Shown here one piece after another: positions 27,060 through 37,869 of a stretch of DNA of 64,000 bases; the stretch's first letter is position 1, and each line of letters starts with the position of its first letter. This stretch comes from Lysobacter panacisoli (GTDB taxonomy: Bacteria > Pseudomonadota > Gammaproteobacteria > Xanthomonadales > Xanthomonadaceae). The notes under the pieces were generated by a model. That model searched no databases. It saw only the letters and a program-made list of their open reading frames with translations, and had not been told where the DNA came from. The DNA lies in assembly GCF_009765165.1 (NCBI RefSeq), contig NZ_VLNU01000001.1:1426001-1490000 (forward strand). Reading direction: 5' to 3'. A program made the translations under genes and the position numbers.

Positions 27060-27269
27060 TGCCATCGCTCGCGTTTTCATGATTGAGGCGCGAGCGAACC
27101 TCCATCACGAAGGTGAATCGCGTTGGCGCGTTTCATGTACCGTGCCGCGCGCAGCCCTCCCACGTACTTCGTTCGTTTTTGACCGCTCATCGTCGGACGG
27201 CCCGTTGAATACACTGCGTAACTCCTCGCAGTGGCAGCATCGGCTGCCTCGGACACGTCGGGGTCGAAG

Positions 27270-28685
<1,416 letters not shown>

Positions 28686-28752
28686 TCCGCGTCCGCTTGC
28701 ATCGCGCCCCCGTCGTGCGAGGATGGGCGTCCGCCGGCCTTCCCCTTTGCGC

Positions 28753-29481
28753 ATGAACGCAGACGCCGCCCACGGTCCCGCCGTCGTCCACGACTTCATC
28801 GAGGTCTTTCCCGACGCGCTCGATCGCGCGCAGTGCGATGCCCTCGTCGCGCGCTTCGCGGCCAGTCGCGAAGCCGTTCCGGGTCGCATCGGCGGCGGCG
28901 TGATGCCCGAGCTCAAGGACAGCCGCGATCTCACCATCACCGCCCGCGACGAATGGCGCGATGCGGATGCGATGCTCAACCAGGCGGTGTTCCGCGGGCT
29001 CATGGCGTACCTGCGCCGCTACCCGCACACGCTGATCGCACCGCTGATGCTGGAAGTTCCCGGCGCAGACGGGGCACGCCATCGACTCACGCCCGAACGC
29101 ATGGCGGCGATGGACGACGCAGAACTCGCGCCGGTCGTGCAGACAGTGCTACGCCCCGGTGCGATCAACCTGCAACGCTACACCGCCGATCGCGGCGGCT
29201 ATCCGTACTGGCACTGCGAGCTGTATCCGCGCGATGCGCATGCGGAAACGCTGCATCGCCATCTGCTGTGGACGATGTACCTCAACGACGGATTCGAGGA
29301 AGGCGAGACGGAATTCCTCTACCAGCAGCGCCGGATCGCACCGCGCGCGGGCAGCCTGTTGATCGCGCCGGCGGCGTTCACGCACACGCACCGCGGCAAT
29401 CGTCCGAAAGGCGGGGACAAGGTGATCGCGACCAGCTGGATCCTGTTCCAGCGTGCGGAACGTCTGTTCGCGACGGAGTGA
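28753..29481 (+). CDS. 2-oxoglutarate/Fe(II)-dependent oxygenase family protein
   Basis: 242 residues. The double-stranded beta-helix signature is in the C-terminal half: INLQRYTADRGGYPYWHCE supplies the first iron histidine, LWTMYLNDGFEEGETEFLYQ the strand core, and APAAFTHTHRGNRP the distal histidine with the 2OG-binding arginine. Similar proteins hydroxylate prolines or small molecules. The substrate is unknown. It starts 67 bp after the sigma-54 regulator. Confidence 0.78.
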   Translation: MNADAAHGPAVVHDFIEVFPDALDRAQCDALVARFAASREAVPGRIGGGVMPELKDSRDLTITARDEWRDADAMLNQAVFRGLMAYLRRYPHTLIAPLMLEVPGADGARHRLTPERMAAMDDAELAPVVQTVLRPGAINLQRYTADRGGYPYWHCELYPRDAHAETLHRHLLWTMYLNDGFEEGETEFLYQQRRIAPRAGSLLIAPAAFTHTHRGNRPKGGDKVIATSWILFQRAERLFATE

Positions 29482-29491
29482 GCGCGCGTGG

Positions 29492-29926
29492 TCAGACGTG
29501 GCGCGGGTGGTTGAGCACCAGCCAGTACAGACCGACCTGCTTCACCGCCCACACGAACTGCTCGAAATCCACTGGTTTCTGGATGTAGCTGTTGACGCCA
29601 AGCGCATAGCTGGCCTCGACATCGAACGGTTCGGCGCTGGTGGTCAGCACCACGACCGGCAGCGTGCGCGTGGCTTCGTTGGCGCGTACCGCCTGCAGCA
29701 CTTCGCGTCCGTCGACCTTGGGCAGGTTGAGGTCGAGCAGCATGATCGAAGGCAAGTCGTCGGGGTCGCGATCGCTGTGCTTGCCGCGTGCGAACAGGTA
29801 GTCCAGCGCTTCGGCACCGTCGCTTACCACCACGAGGCGATTGGCGATCTTCGCTTCGTCGAAGGCGATCCGCGTCAGCTCGACGTCGTCGGGATTGTCC
29901 TCGACCAGCAGGATTTCCTTGTGCAT
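29492..29926 (-). CDS. Single-domain response regulator, Rcp1-like
   Basis: 144 residues, receiver only. E9 and D10 sit in LLVEDNPDD, the phosphoacceptor is D65 in MLLDLNLPKVDG, and the lysine is in YIQKPVDFEQF. This NPDDVELT subtype is the one that pairs with phytochrome-like or PAS kinases (Rcp1). Its ATG overlaps the kinase stop by one base (TGATG), so the two are translated together. There is no output domain, so it probably acts through protein contact. Confidence 0.92.
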   Translation of the reverse strand: MHKEILLVEDNPDDVELTRIAFDEAKIANRLVVVSDGAEALDYLFARGKHSDRDPDDLPSIMLLDLNLPKVDGREVLQAVRANEATRTLPVVVLTTSAEPFDVEASYALGVNSYIQKPVDFEQFVWAVKQVGLYWLVLNHPRHV

Positions 29927-31065
29927 CAGGCGCGTTCCTCCGCCACGGCCGGTGCGGCCGGCAACTCGAGGGTGAAGGTGGAGCCGGCCTCGGGACGCGC
30001 CTGGGCGCGTACGCTGCCGCGATGGCGTTCGGCGATGCGCCGGACCATCGCCAGGCCCAGACCGTGACCTCCCCCTTGATCCGGTCCGTGCAGCCTCTGG
30101 AAAGGCTCGAACAGCTTGTGAGCATAGCGCATGTCGAAACCGATGCCCTGATCACGGATTTCGACGCGCAGCAGAGCGCCATCGCGGTGGCCGCTGACGT
30201 CGATGCGGATCGGTTCGCGCTGGCGGGAGAACTTCCATGCGTTGCCCAGCAAGTGGCTCAGCATCAGCTTGAGCAGGCGTTCGTCGCCGACCACGCGCAG
30301 GCCTGGCTGCACGCGAATCTCGGCCCGGCATTGCGGCTCGGCGTCCTGCAGTTCGGCGCCGACCCAGTCGGCCAGCAGGCTCAGGTCGACGTCGCCCGGC
30401 TTCAGTTCGGTGCGGGTGACGTAGGACAGGTCATTCAGCGCGCTCAGCAGGCTGCTCATGCGCGCGGCGGCCGAACGGATGCGCGTGAGGTAGTCGTGGT
30501 CGGTTTCGTCGAGGCGATCGCTCGCGCGATCGGCGAGCAGCGCAGAGAAGCTTTCGATCGAGCGCAACGGTGCGCGCAGGTCGTGTGCCACCGCATCGGC
30601 GAACAGCTGCAGTTGTCGATCGGAAAGATCGCGCGCGGCGTGCTCGGCGTCGGCGCGCGATTGCAGCGCGATTTCGGCGGCGTGCTGCGCGCTCACGTCG
30701 CGCAGTTGTGCGAGCAGGTACAGCGGCTCGCCCTGGTCGTCGCGCATCACCGAAACGTTGACGTTCACCCACACGGTTTCGCCGCTGCGATGCAGGTAGC
30801 GCTTCTGCGCGTCGAGCAGCGGGATCGAACCGTCGAGCAGGCCGCGCAGGTAGTTGCGGCTCAGCGTGATGTCGTCGGGATGGGTGAATGCCAGCGCCGG
30901 CAGGCCGATCACCTCGGCGGCGCTGTAGCCGAACATGCGTTCGAAGGCCGGGTTGACTTCGACCCAGCGGCCTTGCAGGTCGACGATAGCCATGCCGATG
31001 CCCGACGCATCCATCGCAAGACGGAAGCGGTCGACGCCGGTCTCCAGGCTTACGGTGTCGCTCAT
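29926..31065 (-). CDS. Soluble PAS-domain sensor histidine kinase
   Basis: 379 residues with no membrane segment. A PAS domain with PAC tail covers about residues 12-126 (VNPAFERMFGYSAAEVIG, LRDVSAQ). The H box is FADAVAHDLRAPLRSIESFS (H161), and the ATPase domain carries IRDQGIGFD and GGGHGLGLAMVRRIAE. It resembles phytochrome-family kinases but lacks the GAF/PHY chromophore domains. The partner regulator follows with a one-base overlap. An AAGGAG lies about 19 nt before the ATG. Confidence 0.9.
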   Translation of the reverse strand: MSDTVSLETGVDRFRLAMDASGIGMAIVDLQGRWVEVNPAFERMFGYSAAEVIGLPALAFTHPDDITLSRNYLRGLLDGSIPLLDAQKRYLHRSGETVWVNVNVSVMRDDQGEPLYLLAQLRDVSAQHAAEIALQSRADAEHAARDLSDRQLQLFADAVAHDLRAPLRSIESFSALLADRASDRLDETDHDYLTRIRSAAARMSSLLSALNDLSYVTRTELKPGDVDLSLLADWVGAELQDAEPQCRAEIRVQPGLRVVGDERLLKLMLSHLLGNAWKFSRQREPIRIDVSGHRDGALLRVEIRDQGIGFDMRYAHKLFEPFQRLHGPDQGGGHGLGLAMVRRIAERHRGSVRAQARPEAGSTFTLELPAAPAVAEERA

Positions 31066-31218
31066 CGAAGACGTGACTCTTGCTCCTTTCGCTGGCGAAA
31101 TTGTAGCCAAGCACGTCGTGACGGTGTGGTGCAGGGTCGGCCGCGCGGTGCCGTCCGAGCGGTACAGGAGCTTAACTGTGCGCCGCGTCGCGGTGCTGAT
31201 GTTGGCCTTTGGCGGCGA

Positions 31219-32307
31219 TCAGAACAACTCACCCTGCGGCGACGGCTTGCGCGGCGCGACGAACTGGCTGGTGTCGAGCGCCGGCGCACGACCGAAGCCA
31301 AGCCGGCGATGGGCTTTGGCGAAGCGTTGTGCGATCAGCTGCGCGAACGGCCCTTCGCCGTGCATGCGAGTGCCGAATGCACTGTCGTAGTCCTTGCCGC
31401 CGCGCATCTGCTGGATGAGGCTCATCACGTGCGCGGCGCGGTCGGGGTAATGCAGCTGCAGCCACTCGCGCCAGACCTGCTTGAGTTCGTGCGGCAGGCG
31501 CAGCAGCACATGGCCGGCCCACGTGGCGCCGTTCTCGCGTGCGGCTTCTAGGATGTGTTCGATTTCCGGGTCGTTAATCATCGGGATCACCGGCGCGACC
31601 ATCACGCCCACCGGCACCCCCGCATCGGCGAGCGTGCGCATCGCCTTCAGGCGTGCGTGCGGCGCGGCGGCGCGCGGTTCCATGCGCGCGGACAGGCGGT
31701 TGTCGAGCGTGGTCACGGAGAACGCAACGCTGGCCAGGCCACGGCGCGCCATCGGCGCGATCAGGTCGATGTCGCGCAGCACGGCGGCGTTCTTGGTGAG
31801 GATGGTGAACGGATGCGAGGTGACGTCGAGCACCTCGATCACCGAGCGGGTGACGCGATAGCGGCGTTCGATGGGCTGGTAGGAATCAGTGTTGATCCCC
31901 AACGCGAACGGAATGCAGCGATAGCCCGGACGCGCGAGCTCCGCCTGCAGGCGCTCGGCGGCGTTGGTTTTGGCGAACAGGCGCGTTTCGAAGTCCAGGC
32001 CAGGCGAGAGGTCCAGGTACGCGTGCGAAGGCCGCGCGAAGCAGTACACGCAACCGTGTTCGCAACCGCGATAGGGGTTGATCGACTGGCTGTGCGAGAT
32101 GTCGGGAGATTCGTTGCGGCTGATGATGCTGCGCGCGCGTTCCTCGGTGACGCGGGTCTGCGGACCGGGTGCCTCGGAGAGGTCTTCGTACACCGAACCC
32201 CAGCCGTCGTCCTCGCCGCGCGCGATCGTGACCGCATAGCGCCCGTCCACCTGCGAGGCGGCACCGCGACCTTTGATCGGAGCCTGGGCTTTGCGGGCGT
32301 CGTCCAT
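31219..32307 (-). CDS. PA0069-type radical SAM protein (SplB-related)
   Basis: 362 residues. The radical SAM cluster motif CxxxCxxC reads GCEHGCVYCFARPSH at about residue 82, with the SPL-like preceding segment SINPYRG. A basic, glycine-rich N-terminus (KGRGAASQVDGRY) is typical of the PA0069 family. The fold is related to spore photoproduct lyase, but the organism should not sporulate and the true substrate is unknown. Confidence 0.85.
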   Translation of the reverse strand: MDDARKAQAPIKGRGAASQVDGRYAVTIARGEDDGWGSVYEDLSEAPGPQTRVTEERARSIISRNESPDISHSQSINPYRGCEHGCVYCFARPSHAYLDLSPGLDFETRLFAKTNAAERLQAELARPGYRCIPFALGINTDSYQPIERRYRVTRSVIEVLDVTSHPFTILTKNAAVLRDIDLIAPMARRGLASVAFSVTTLDNRLSARMEPRAAAPHARLKAMRTLADAGVPVGVMVAPVIPMINDPEIEHILEAARENGATWAGHVLLRLPHELKQVWREWLQLHYPDRAAHVMSLIQQMRGGKDYDSAFGTRMHGEGPFAQLIAQRFAKAHRRLGFGRAPALDTSQFVAPRKPSPQGELF

Positions 32308-32381
32308 CGGCTTTAGCCTACGCCCGGTTCGTCGCAGTCCCTGAGACGACCCGCTGAACGGACGAGGGAGTGGCGCCCGGC

Positions 32382-33818
32382 ATGCTCGAAATCCTCAACG
32401 AGGCGTGGACCGGCCTGTTGGCCATCCCGAATCTCGCGCTGTACCTGACGCTGGGCTGGCTCGGTTACCTGGTGTGGCTGGGCCTGTGGATCGTGCTGCA
32501 GAAGCGCGAACCGGTGGCGACGCTGAGCTGGCTGATCAGCCTGGCCGCGCTGCCCTACATCGGCTTCGTGATCTACTTCTTCTTCGGGCCGCAGCGCATC
32601 AAGCGCCAGCGGCTTCGACGGGTGCGCGCGCGCGCCTCGCTGCCGCCGCCGCCGGAAGGGCTGCATCCCACACCGGAGGCGATCGAGCTGGCCCGCCTGG
32701 CGCAGGCGACAACCGGCCTGCCGCCGATCACTGCCACGCGCGCGGACCTGCTGGTCGATGGCGCGGCCAAGTACGCCGCGCTGCTGGAGGCGATCGCGAG
32801 CGCGCGCGAACACATCCATCTGGAGTACTACATCTACCTGCCCGACCGCACCGGCACCGCGCTGCGCGACGCGTTGATCGAGCGCGCGCGGGCCGGTGTG
32901 CAGGTGCGGCTGCTGCTGGACGCGGTGGGCTCCGGCAAGACCAAGCGGCGCTTCCTGCAACCACTGGTCGATGCGGGTGCGGAGGTGGCGTGGTTCCATC
33001 CGATGAAGCTGCAATGGTTCTGGAAGCGTCCGTGGCTGAACCTGCGCACGCATCGCAAGATCGTGGTGATCGACGGGCAGGTCGGCTTCACCGGCGGCAT
33101 CAACATCACCGATGAGGAAGACGAACGGCTGCGCAACGACGCTTACCGCGACCTGCATCTGCGCCTGGAAGGCGACGTGGTGCGCGAGCTGCAACTGGTG
33201 TTCATCGAGGACTGGGCATACGCGACCGGACAGCCGCCGCTGAAACTGCACAATCCGGCACCGGTGCGCGGCTCGATCGCCGCACAGGTGCTGGTCTCGG
33301 GTCCGGATTCGACCTGGGAAGCGATCCATCGGCTGCACGTCGCCGCGATCCATTCCGCGCAGCGACGCGTGTGGCTGGCGACGCCGTATTTCGTGCCCGG
33401 CGAGGCGGCGCGCATGGCGCTGACCTCCGCCGCGCTTGGCGGCCTCGACGTGCGCCTGCTGGTGCCGAAGGTGTGCGACAGCCGCCTGGTGACGCTAGCG
33501 GCGCGTTCGTACTTCGATGAACTGGTCGAGGCGGGGGTGAAGATCCACGAGTACGGTCCGCGCATGCTGCACAGCAAGGCCCTGCTGTGCGACGACGAGC
33601 TGGCGATCATCGGCAGCGCGAACTTCGATCACCGCAGCTTCCGTCTGAATTTCGAGGTGTCGGTGATGTTCCGCGACAAGACGCTTGCGGCCGAGCTGGC
33701 GCAGCTGATCCAGGGCGAGTGCAGCCAGGCGCCGCGTGTCCGCCCCGACCGCGCCCAGCCGTTATGGGGAACACGTGTTCCAGAAGCGCTGGCGCGGCTG
33801 GTTTCGCCCTTGCTGTAA
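32382..33818 (+). CDS. cls: Cardiolipin synthase
   Basis: 478 residues. Two N-terminal membrane helices (about 18-38 and 45-68) are followed by two phospholipase D domains. Their HKD motifs are THRKIVVIDGQVGFTGG (about residue 226) and LHSKALLCDDELAIIGSANFD (about 395). The enzyme joins phosphatidylglycerol molecules to make cardiolipin at the inner membrane. The ATG at 32382 is preferred to a GTG four codons upstream because GGAG sits about 12 bases before it. Confidence 0.92.
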   Translation: MLEILNEAWTGLLAIPNLALYLTLGWLGYLVWLGLWIVLQKREPVATLSWLISLAALPYIGFVIYFFFGPQRIKRQRLRRVRARASLPPPPEGLHPTPEAIELARLAQATTGLPPITATRADLLVDGAAKYAALLEAIASAREHIHLEYYIYLPDRTGTALRDALIERARAGVQVRLLLDAVGSGKTKRRFLQPLVDAGAEVAWFHPMKLQWFWKRPWLNLRTHRKIVVIDGQVGFTGGINITDEEDERLRNDAYRDLHLRLEGDVVRELQLVFIEDWAYATGQPPLKLHNPAPVRGSIAAQVLVSGPDSTWEAIHRLHVAAIHSAQRRVWLATPYFVPGEAARMALTSAALGGLDVRLLVPKVCDSRLVTLAARSYFDELVEAGVKIHEYGPRMLHSKALLCDDELAIIGSANFDHRSFRLNFEVSVMFRDKTLAAELAQLIQGECSQAPRVRPDRAQPLWGTRVPEALARLVSPLL

Positions 33819-33939
33819 CGTGAAAACGTGTTGTGCGTCCCGCCTGACCGGCGGTCGCTGGCAGTGGGCAATCGGCCAGTGACCGCGCGGACCCCGCGCT
33901 AAACTGCCGCCGCTTTGGCAATCATCCGAGGGTGTTCCC

Positions 33940-34203
33940 ATGCAATGGCTCTTCCTGCTGGTGGCAATCGCTGCGCTTGCAGTGGCGTTCAAGACGACGT
34001 CCGTGCTGGTACTGGTGCTGAGCCTGCTCGTGTCCCTGGGGCTGTTCCTGGCCTGGATCATGAAGCTGCTCGCCTCGCGCGTGGACAGCCAGAGCCGCGA
34101 TACCTCGATGATGCTCGACCCCGCCGAGCTGCGCCGCCTGCGCGAGCAGGCCGAGGCGCGTCGTGCCGCCACCGGCAATCCGCCGGGTCCCGCGGGCACC
34201 TGA
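33940..34203 (+). CDS. Small membrane protein of unknown function
   Basis: 87 residues. Residues 1-18 and 22-45 form two strongly hydrophobic helices; the C-terminal 40 residues are charged and end in a Gly/Pro-rich tail. A conserved-looking DTSMMLDPAELRRLREQAEARR segment suggests a helical cytosolic tail. I cannot assign a family. It stands alone between cls and the next small gene. Confidence 0.6.
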   Translation: MQWLFLLVAIAALAVAFKTTSVLVLVLSLLVSLGLFLAWIMKLLASRVDSQSRDTSMMLDPAELRRLREQAEARRAATGNPPGPAGT

Positions 34204-34325
34204 GATCTCGCCGGGCACTGACGCGCGCCGCGCTAGTATCGGCGCGCCGGTGTCCCCACCCGGGACCTAGCGTTTCCTGATCCGCACCCGCGCCCACCGG
34301 CGACGCGGGCGTGCAGGAGATCGCC

Positions 34326-34790
34326 ATGAAAGCTCTTGCTCTTCCGCTCGCGTCGCTGTCGCTGGTGGCGCTGGGCGTGTGTGCGCAGCCAGCCAATCCA
34401 CCCGCCGCGACGCAATCCGAGCCATCGACGGGTTGCGGACGGGTCAGCGTGTTCGATGTCGCGCCGCGCACGCGCGATATGTTCCGCGCACGGCTGATAA
34501 GCATCGATGGGCAACTGCCCGGTCCTGCCGGTTCGCGCAGCTTCCGCCTGGACGCCGGATCGCACGAGCTCGAAGTGGCCGAGCTGATCGACACCAACCA
34601 GTTCGACGACGTCCAGTTGCGCCAGCGCGACCAGAAGTCCGGTGCGTACAAGAAGCTGCGACTGGACGTGGCGGCGGACACGACCTACCTTCTTGGCGCG
34701 CATCTGATCGATGCCCACCGGAACGAGATCCTCAGTGGTGCGTACTGGGAGCCGGTGATCTACAGCCAGAACAGCGAGCCGTGCCGATGA
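34326..34790 (+). CDS. Secreted hypothetical protein
   Basis: 154 residues. The first 25 ([20 protein letters not shown]) form a signal peptide with likely signal peptidase I cleavage after the CAQ region; the Cys context is not a standard lipobox. The mature part has a lone Cys pair ([10 protein letters not shown] and EPCR at the C-terminus) that could form a disulphide. An AGGAG lies 7 nt before the ATG. No function recognised. pdxJ begins 40 bp downstream. Confidence 0.6.
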   Translation: MKALALPLASLSLVALGVCAQPANPPAATQSEPSTGCGRVSVFDVAPRTRDMFRARLISIDGQLPGPAGSRSFRLDAGSHELEVAELIDTNQFDDVQLRQRDQKSGAYKKLRLDVAADTTYLLGAHLIDAHRNEILSGAYWEPVIYSQNSEPCR

Positions 34791-34830
34791 TCCAGCACCG
34801 TGCCGCGACGCCGCGCAAGGGCGCCGCGTC

Positions 34831-35598
34831 GTGACCGTCCTCAGCGTCAACGTCAACAAGATCGCGGTCCTGCGCAATTCGCGCGGCGGCGGCGAACCCG
34901 ACGTGGTGCGTGCCGCCCACGCGTGCCTGGATGCCGGCGCGCACGGCATCACGGTGCATCCGCGTCCCGATGCGCGCCACATCCGCGCCGACGACGTGCT
35001 CGCGCTTGCGGAGCTCACCCGCGCGCGTGGCGTCGAGTTCAACCTCGAAGGCAATCCGTTCGCGCCGCCGCGCCCGGGCTACCCGGGTTTCCTTGCGCTG
35101 TGCGAGCAGGCGCGACCGGCGCAGGCGACGCTCGTGCCGGACGGCGACGCGCAGCTCACCTCCGATCACGGCTTCGAGTTCGTGCGCGATGCGGCGACAT
35201 TGCGGCCGCATGTCGATGCGTTGAAAGCGTTGGGTTGTCGCGTCAGCCTGTTCGCCGATGCGCACACCGAAGCCGGCCGCATGGGCATAACGCATGCGGC
35301 CGATGTCGGCGCGGATCGCGTCGAGTTGTACACGGGGCCGTACGCGGAAGGTTTCGCCAGCGGCAGCGGTACGGCGATCGCGGCGCAGTTCGCCGAAGCG
35401 GCGCGACGTGCGCGCGATGTGGGGCTCGGGGTCAATGCCGGCCACGACCTCAGCCAGGAGAACCTCGGCTTCTTCCTGCAGCACGTGCCGGGCGTACTCG
35501 AGGTGTCGATCGGACACGCGCTGATCGGCGAGGCCCTGTATCAGGGCCTCGCCACGACGGTGCGTTCGTATCTGGAAATCCTGAGCGGGCGGCGTTAA
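34831..35598 (+). CDS. pdxJ: Pyridoxine 5'-phosphate synthase
   Basis: 255 residues, GTG start. It condenses 3-amino-2-oxopropyl phosphate with deoxyxylulose 5-phosphate in vitamin B6 synthesis. Family motifs are present: [17 protein letters not shown] at the start, [16 protein letters not shown] (about 45), the EFNLEGNP catalytic Glu region, ELYTGPYA and [15 protein letters not shown]. The PdxJ gene lies next to the TonB/ExbD cluster, as in other xanthomonads. It is convergent with the third exbD gene. Confidence 0.95.
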   Translation: MTVLSVNVNKIAVLRNSRGGGEPDVVRAAHACLDAGAHGITVHPRPDARHIRADDVLALAELTRARGVEFNLEGNPFAPPRPGYPGFLALCEQARPAQATLVPDGDAQLTSDHGFEFVRDAATLRPHVDALKALGCRVSLFADAHTEAGRMGITHAADVGADRVELYTGPYAEGFASGSGTAIAAQFAEAARRARDVGLGVNAGHDLSQENLGFFLQHVPGVLEVSIGHALIGEALYQGLATTVRSYLEILSGRR

Positions 35599-35614
35599 AC
35601 GACCGCCAAGGCGG

Positions 35615-36025
35615 CTACTTCCACGCAATCTCACGCACGCCGCTGCGCTGCGCTTCGGCCAGCATCCATGCGAAGTGTTGGTAGTCGGCGTCGGCGTTGG
35701 CCGCGATCTCGACGATCGTGCGCGGATCCTTGCGGGCCAGGTCTTCCAGAGCGGAGGGCAGGTCGGTGCGCCCCATCGACACGCCATCGAGCTGGAACTG
35801 ACCGGAGGCGTCGACGCTCAGCTGCACGCGCGGCGGCGGCTCGAGCGGTCGGGCTTGATCCGTCGACTGCGGGATGCGCATATCGATCTGCCCGCTCAGC
35901 ACGGGCGTGGCGACCATGAAGATGATCAGCAGGACCAGCATCACGTCGACCAGCGGCGTGATGTTCATCTGCGCCATTTCGGCGTGGTGGGAACGGTGGG
36001 AGTCGTGGAACGCGGAGACGGCCAT
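35615..36025 (-). CDS. ExbD/TolR family protein (third copy)
   Basis: 136 residues. A short cytosolic N-terminus, one membrane helix with the key aspartate in [20 protein letters not shown] and a periplasmic domain are the ExbD/TolR layout. The helix aspartate couples proton flow to TonB. AAGGAGG lies 6 nt before the ATG at 36025. It is separated from the exbD pair by a strong terminator (36095-36126), so it must have its own promoter or arise by readthrough. It is more divergent than the other two copies. Confidence 0.9.
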   Translation of the reverse strand: MAVSAFHDSHRSHHAEMAQMNITPLVDVMLVLLIIFMVATPVLSGQIDMRIPQSTDQARPLEPPPRVQLSVDASGQFQLDGVSMGRTDLPSALEDLARKDPRTIVEIAANADADYQHFAWMLAEAQRSGVREIAWK

Positions 36026-36094
36026 GCGCAACCTCCTTGGGGCCCCATGCCCGACTCCACGCTACGCCGGCTCCTCGCCCCGATGCAACCGGCC

Positions 36095-36126
36095 AAAAAA
36101 AAACGCCGCCCGGAGGCGGCGTTTTT
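36095..36126 (-). terminator. Rho-independent terminator after exbD2
   Basis: The stem ACGCCGCC / GGCGGCGT with loop CGGA is followed on the minus strand by nine consecutive T residues, with five T's on the plus side. It ends the tonB-exbB-exbD-exbD transcript and lies upstream of the third exbD. Confidence 0.9.
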
Positions 36127-36148
36127 CTCGACGGTAAGTGTCACTACA

Positions 36149-36565
36149 TCAATCGTTCTGGACGAAACCAATCTTTTCCATATTGGCGTTCTTCGCATGC
36201 GCCAGCACCTTGGCCAGGATGCCGTAATCGGCGTCCGGGCTGGTGTCGATCTCGACCATGGGCTGGTTGGTCGGGTCACGCTGGACCTCGACTTCCATCA
36301 TGTTCTGGATCGCGGTGATGGGCTGCGGAGCGTCGTTCCAGTACACCTGGCCGGAGGCGTCGATGCGCAGCCGGATCGGCGGCGGCGGTGTCTTCGTCTG
36401 CGGAGGCGGGTTAAGCGACTTCTGGGGCAGGTTGACGTCGATCGGGTACGTCAGAGGAGGCGCCGTCACCATGAAGATGATCAGCAAGACCAGCATCACG
36501 TCCACAAGGGGCGTGACGTTCATGTCCGCCATCGGACCGCCGCCGGAATTCGATGCAAATGCCAT
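36149..36565 (-). CDS. exbD2: ExbD biopolymer transport protein
   Basis: 138 residues. The membrane helix [19 protein letters not shown] carries the conserved aspartate. The periplasmic part contains a [11 protein letters not shown] linker and ends [19 protein letters not shown]. It forms the proton-driven motor with ExbB and energises TonB. It lies 15 bp after exbD1 and ends at a strong terminator, so it is the last gene of the tonB transcript. Confidence 0.92.
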   Translation of the reverse strand: MAFASNSGGGPMADMNVTPLVDVMLVLLIIFMVTAPPLTYPIDVNLPQKSLNPPPQTKTPPPPIRLRIDASGQVYWNDAPQPITAIQNMMEVEVQRDPTNQPMVEIDTSPDADYGILAKVLAHAKNANMEKIGFVQND

Positions 36566-36580
36566 ATCTGGATCTCCGGA

Positions 36581-37000
36581 TCAGCGAGGTTCTTTGAGCG
36601 CCATGAAACCGACCTTGCGCATGCCCTGGGCCTGCGCAATCTGCACCACTTCAGACACGATGCGGTACTTGGTCGTCTTATCGCCGCGGACATTGATCGT
36701 CGGCTGCGGCACCTTCTGCGCTTCGATCGACAGACGGCTCTCGAGCAGATCCCTGGTGACCGGCTCATCGTTCCAATAGAGGTTGCCGTTGTCTTCCACC
36801 GCGATGTTGATCGGCGGAACCGGCGGAGCCGTATTGTCACGCTGGTCCAGATTGGCCTCTGGAAGATCGATCTTGACCTTATGCGACATCAAGGGCGCGG
36901 TGATCATGAAGATGATGAGCAGCACCAGCATCACGTCCACGAGGGGCGTGACGTTGATCTCGGCCATCGGGCCGCCGCTATCGCCAGTACTGAAGGCCAT
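36581..37000 (-). CDS. exbD1: ExbD biopolymer transport protein
   Basis: 139 residues. Its N-terminus MAFSTGDSGGPMAEINVTPL is very close to that of the next gene, which indicates tandem duplication. The essential aspartate is in [14 protein letters not shown]. It is preceded by exbB (44 bp) and followed by exbD2 (15 bp). The two copies differ mostly in their periplasmic domains, so they may interact with different TonB partners or both be needed, as reported for Xanthomonas. Confidence 0.93.
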   Translation of the reverse strand: MAFSTGDSGGPMAEINVTPLVDVMLVLLIIFMITAPLMSHKVKIDLPEANLDQRDNTAPPVPPINIAVEDNGNLYWNDEPVTRDLLESRLSIEAQKVPQPTINVRGDKTTKYRIVSEVVQIAQAQGMRKVGFMALKEPR

Positions 37001-37044
37001 TACGAGACTCCAACCTACTGCAAGAGGATGTCGTTAGAACGTTC

Positions 37045-37797
37045 TTAGCGCTTTGCAGCCACTTCGCCGACGCGCGAGCCGGTGGCGAAGAAGTCATGCA
37101 GGTCGTGCGCGAAGGTGTCGAACTTGTTGTTCGTCACGCGGTTCAGGCGGGTGAAGAAGTTGTACGCCAGCACCGCCGGGATCGCGACGAACAGACCGAT
37201 GGCGGTCATGATCAGCGCTTCACCCACCGGACCGGCAACGGCGTCGATCGAGGCCTGGCCGGTTGCGCTGATGCGGATCAGGGCGTGGTAGATGCCCCAC
37301 ACGGTGCCGAGCAGACCGACGAACGGAGCGGTCGAACCGACGGTGGCGAGCACGGTCAGGCCGGCTTCCAGCTTCGAGCTCTCGCGGGTCACACCCTGAC
37401 GCAGGGCGCGATCGACGAACTCGGAACGGTTCAGCGACTCGACCAGGCGCGAACCTTCATGGCGCTGGTGGTGGGCAGCCGCCTGGGCGGCGTCGAGGGC
37501 GATCTTCGAGAACGGCTCGTAGCGGCCCTGCTCTTCCATGAAGCGAATCGCGTCCTGCGCGTTCGGGGTTTCCCAGAAGGTGCTGACGACGCGGTCCGAA
37601 CTGGCGCGCAGGCGCAGGTTCTTCACGAAGTTCACCACGATCCAGTAGATCGACAGCACCGACATGATGGCCAGGGTAATGAAGACAACCCAGCCTACGA
37701 AGTCGAAGTTCTGCAACAGATGCGCAAAGCTCATCTGCTGAAGTGCCTGGGCGTTGGAGCCTCCAGCAGTCGCAGCGGTGGTGGTTTCCTGCAGCAT
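37045..37797 (-). CDS. exbB: ExbB/MotA-TolQ proton channel subunit
   Basis: 250 residues with three membrane helices at about 35-58, 155-178 and 200-222. The signature TVGSTAPFVGLLGTVWGIYHAL is the MotA/TolQ/ExbB core segment with conserved threonines. ExbB pentamers surround the ExbD helix and drive TonB. It is the second gene of the tonB cluster, 72 bp after tonB. Confidence 0.94.
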   Translation of the reverse strand: MLQETTTAATAGGSNAQALQQMSFAHLLQNFDFVGWVVFITLAIMSVLSIYWIVVNFVKNLRLRASSDRVVSTFWETPNAQDAIRFMEEQGRYEPFSKIALDAAQAAAHHQRHEGSRLVESLNRSEFVDRALRQGVTRESSKLEAGLTVLATVGSTAPFVGLLGTVWGIYHALIRISATGQASIDAVAGPVGEALIMTAIGLFVAIPAVLAYNFFTRLNRVTNNKFDTFAHDLHDFFATGSRVGEVAAKR

Positions 37798-37869
37798 GAC
37801 GCTTACCTTTGAAATGTCGTGGAAAAGGGTGGGGTTACGGATTGCTTGCTACTGATCCCGTGACCCCGA

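Noticed and set aside
24276..27080. A 934-residue open frame on the minus strand
   Set aside because: It runs antisense through GNAT, MBL and fbp. Long antisense frames are expected at this GC content, and the translation is low-complexity His/Arg/Glu-rich.
33766..33779. GGAACACGTGTTCC palindrome as a fourth parS
   Set aside because: The centre matches CACGTG, but the flanks (GGAA…TTCC) do not fit the parS half-site TGTTCC/TGTTTC. It also lies in the cls coding region far from the other sites.
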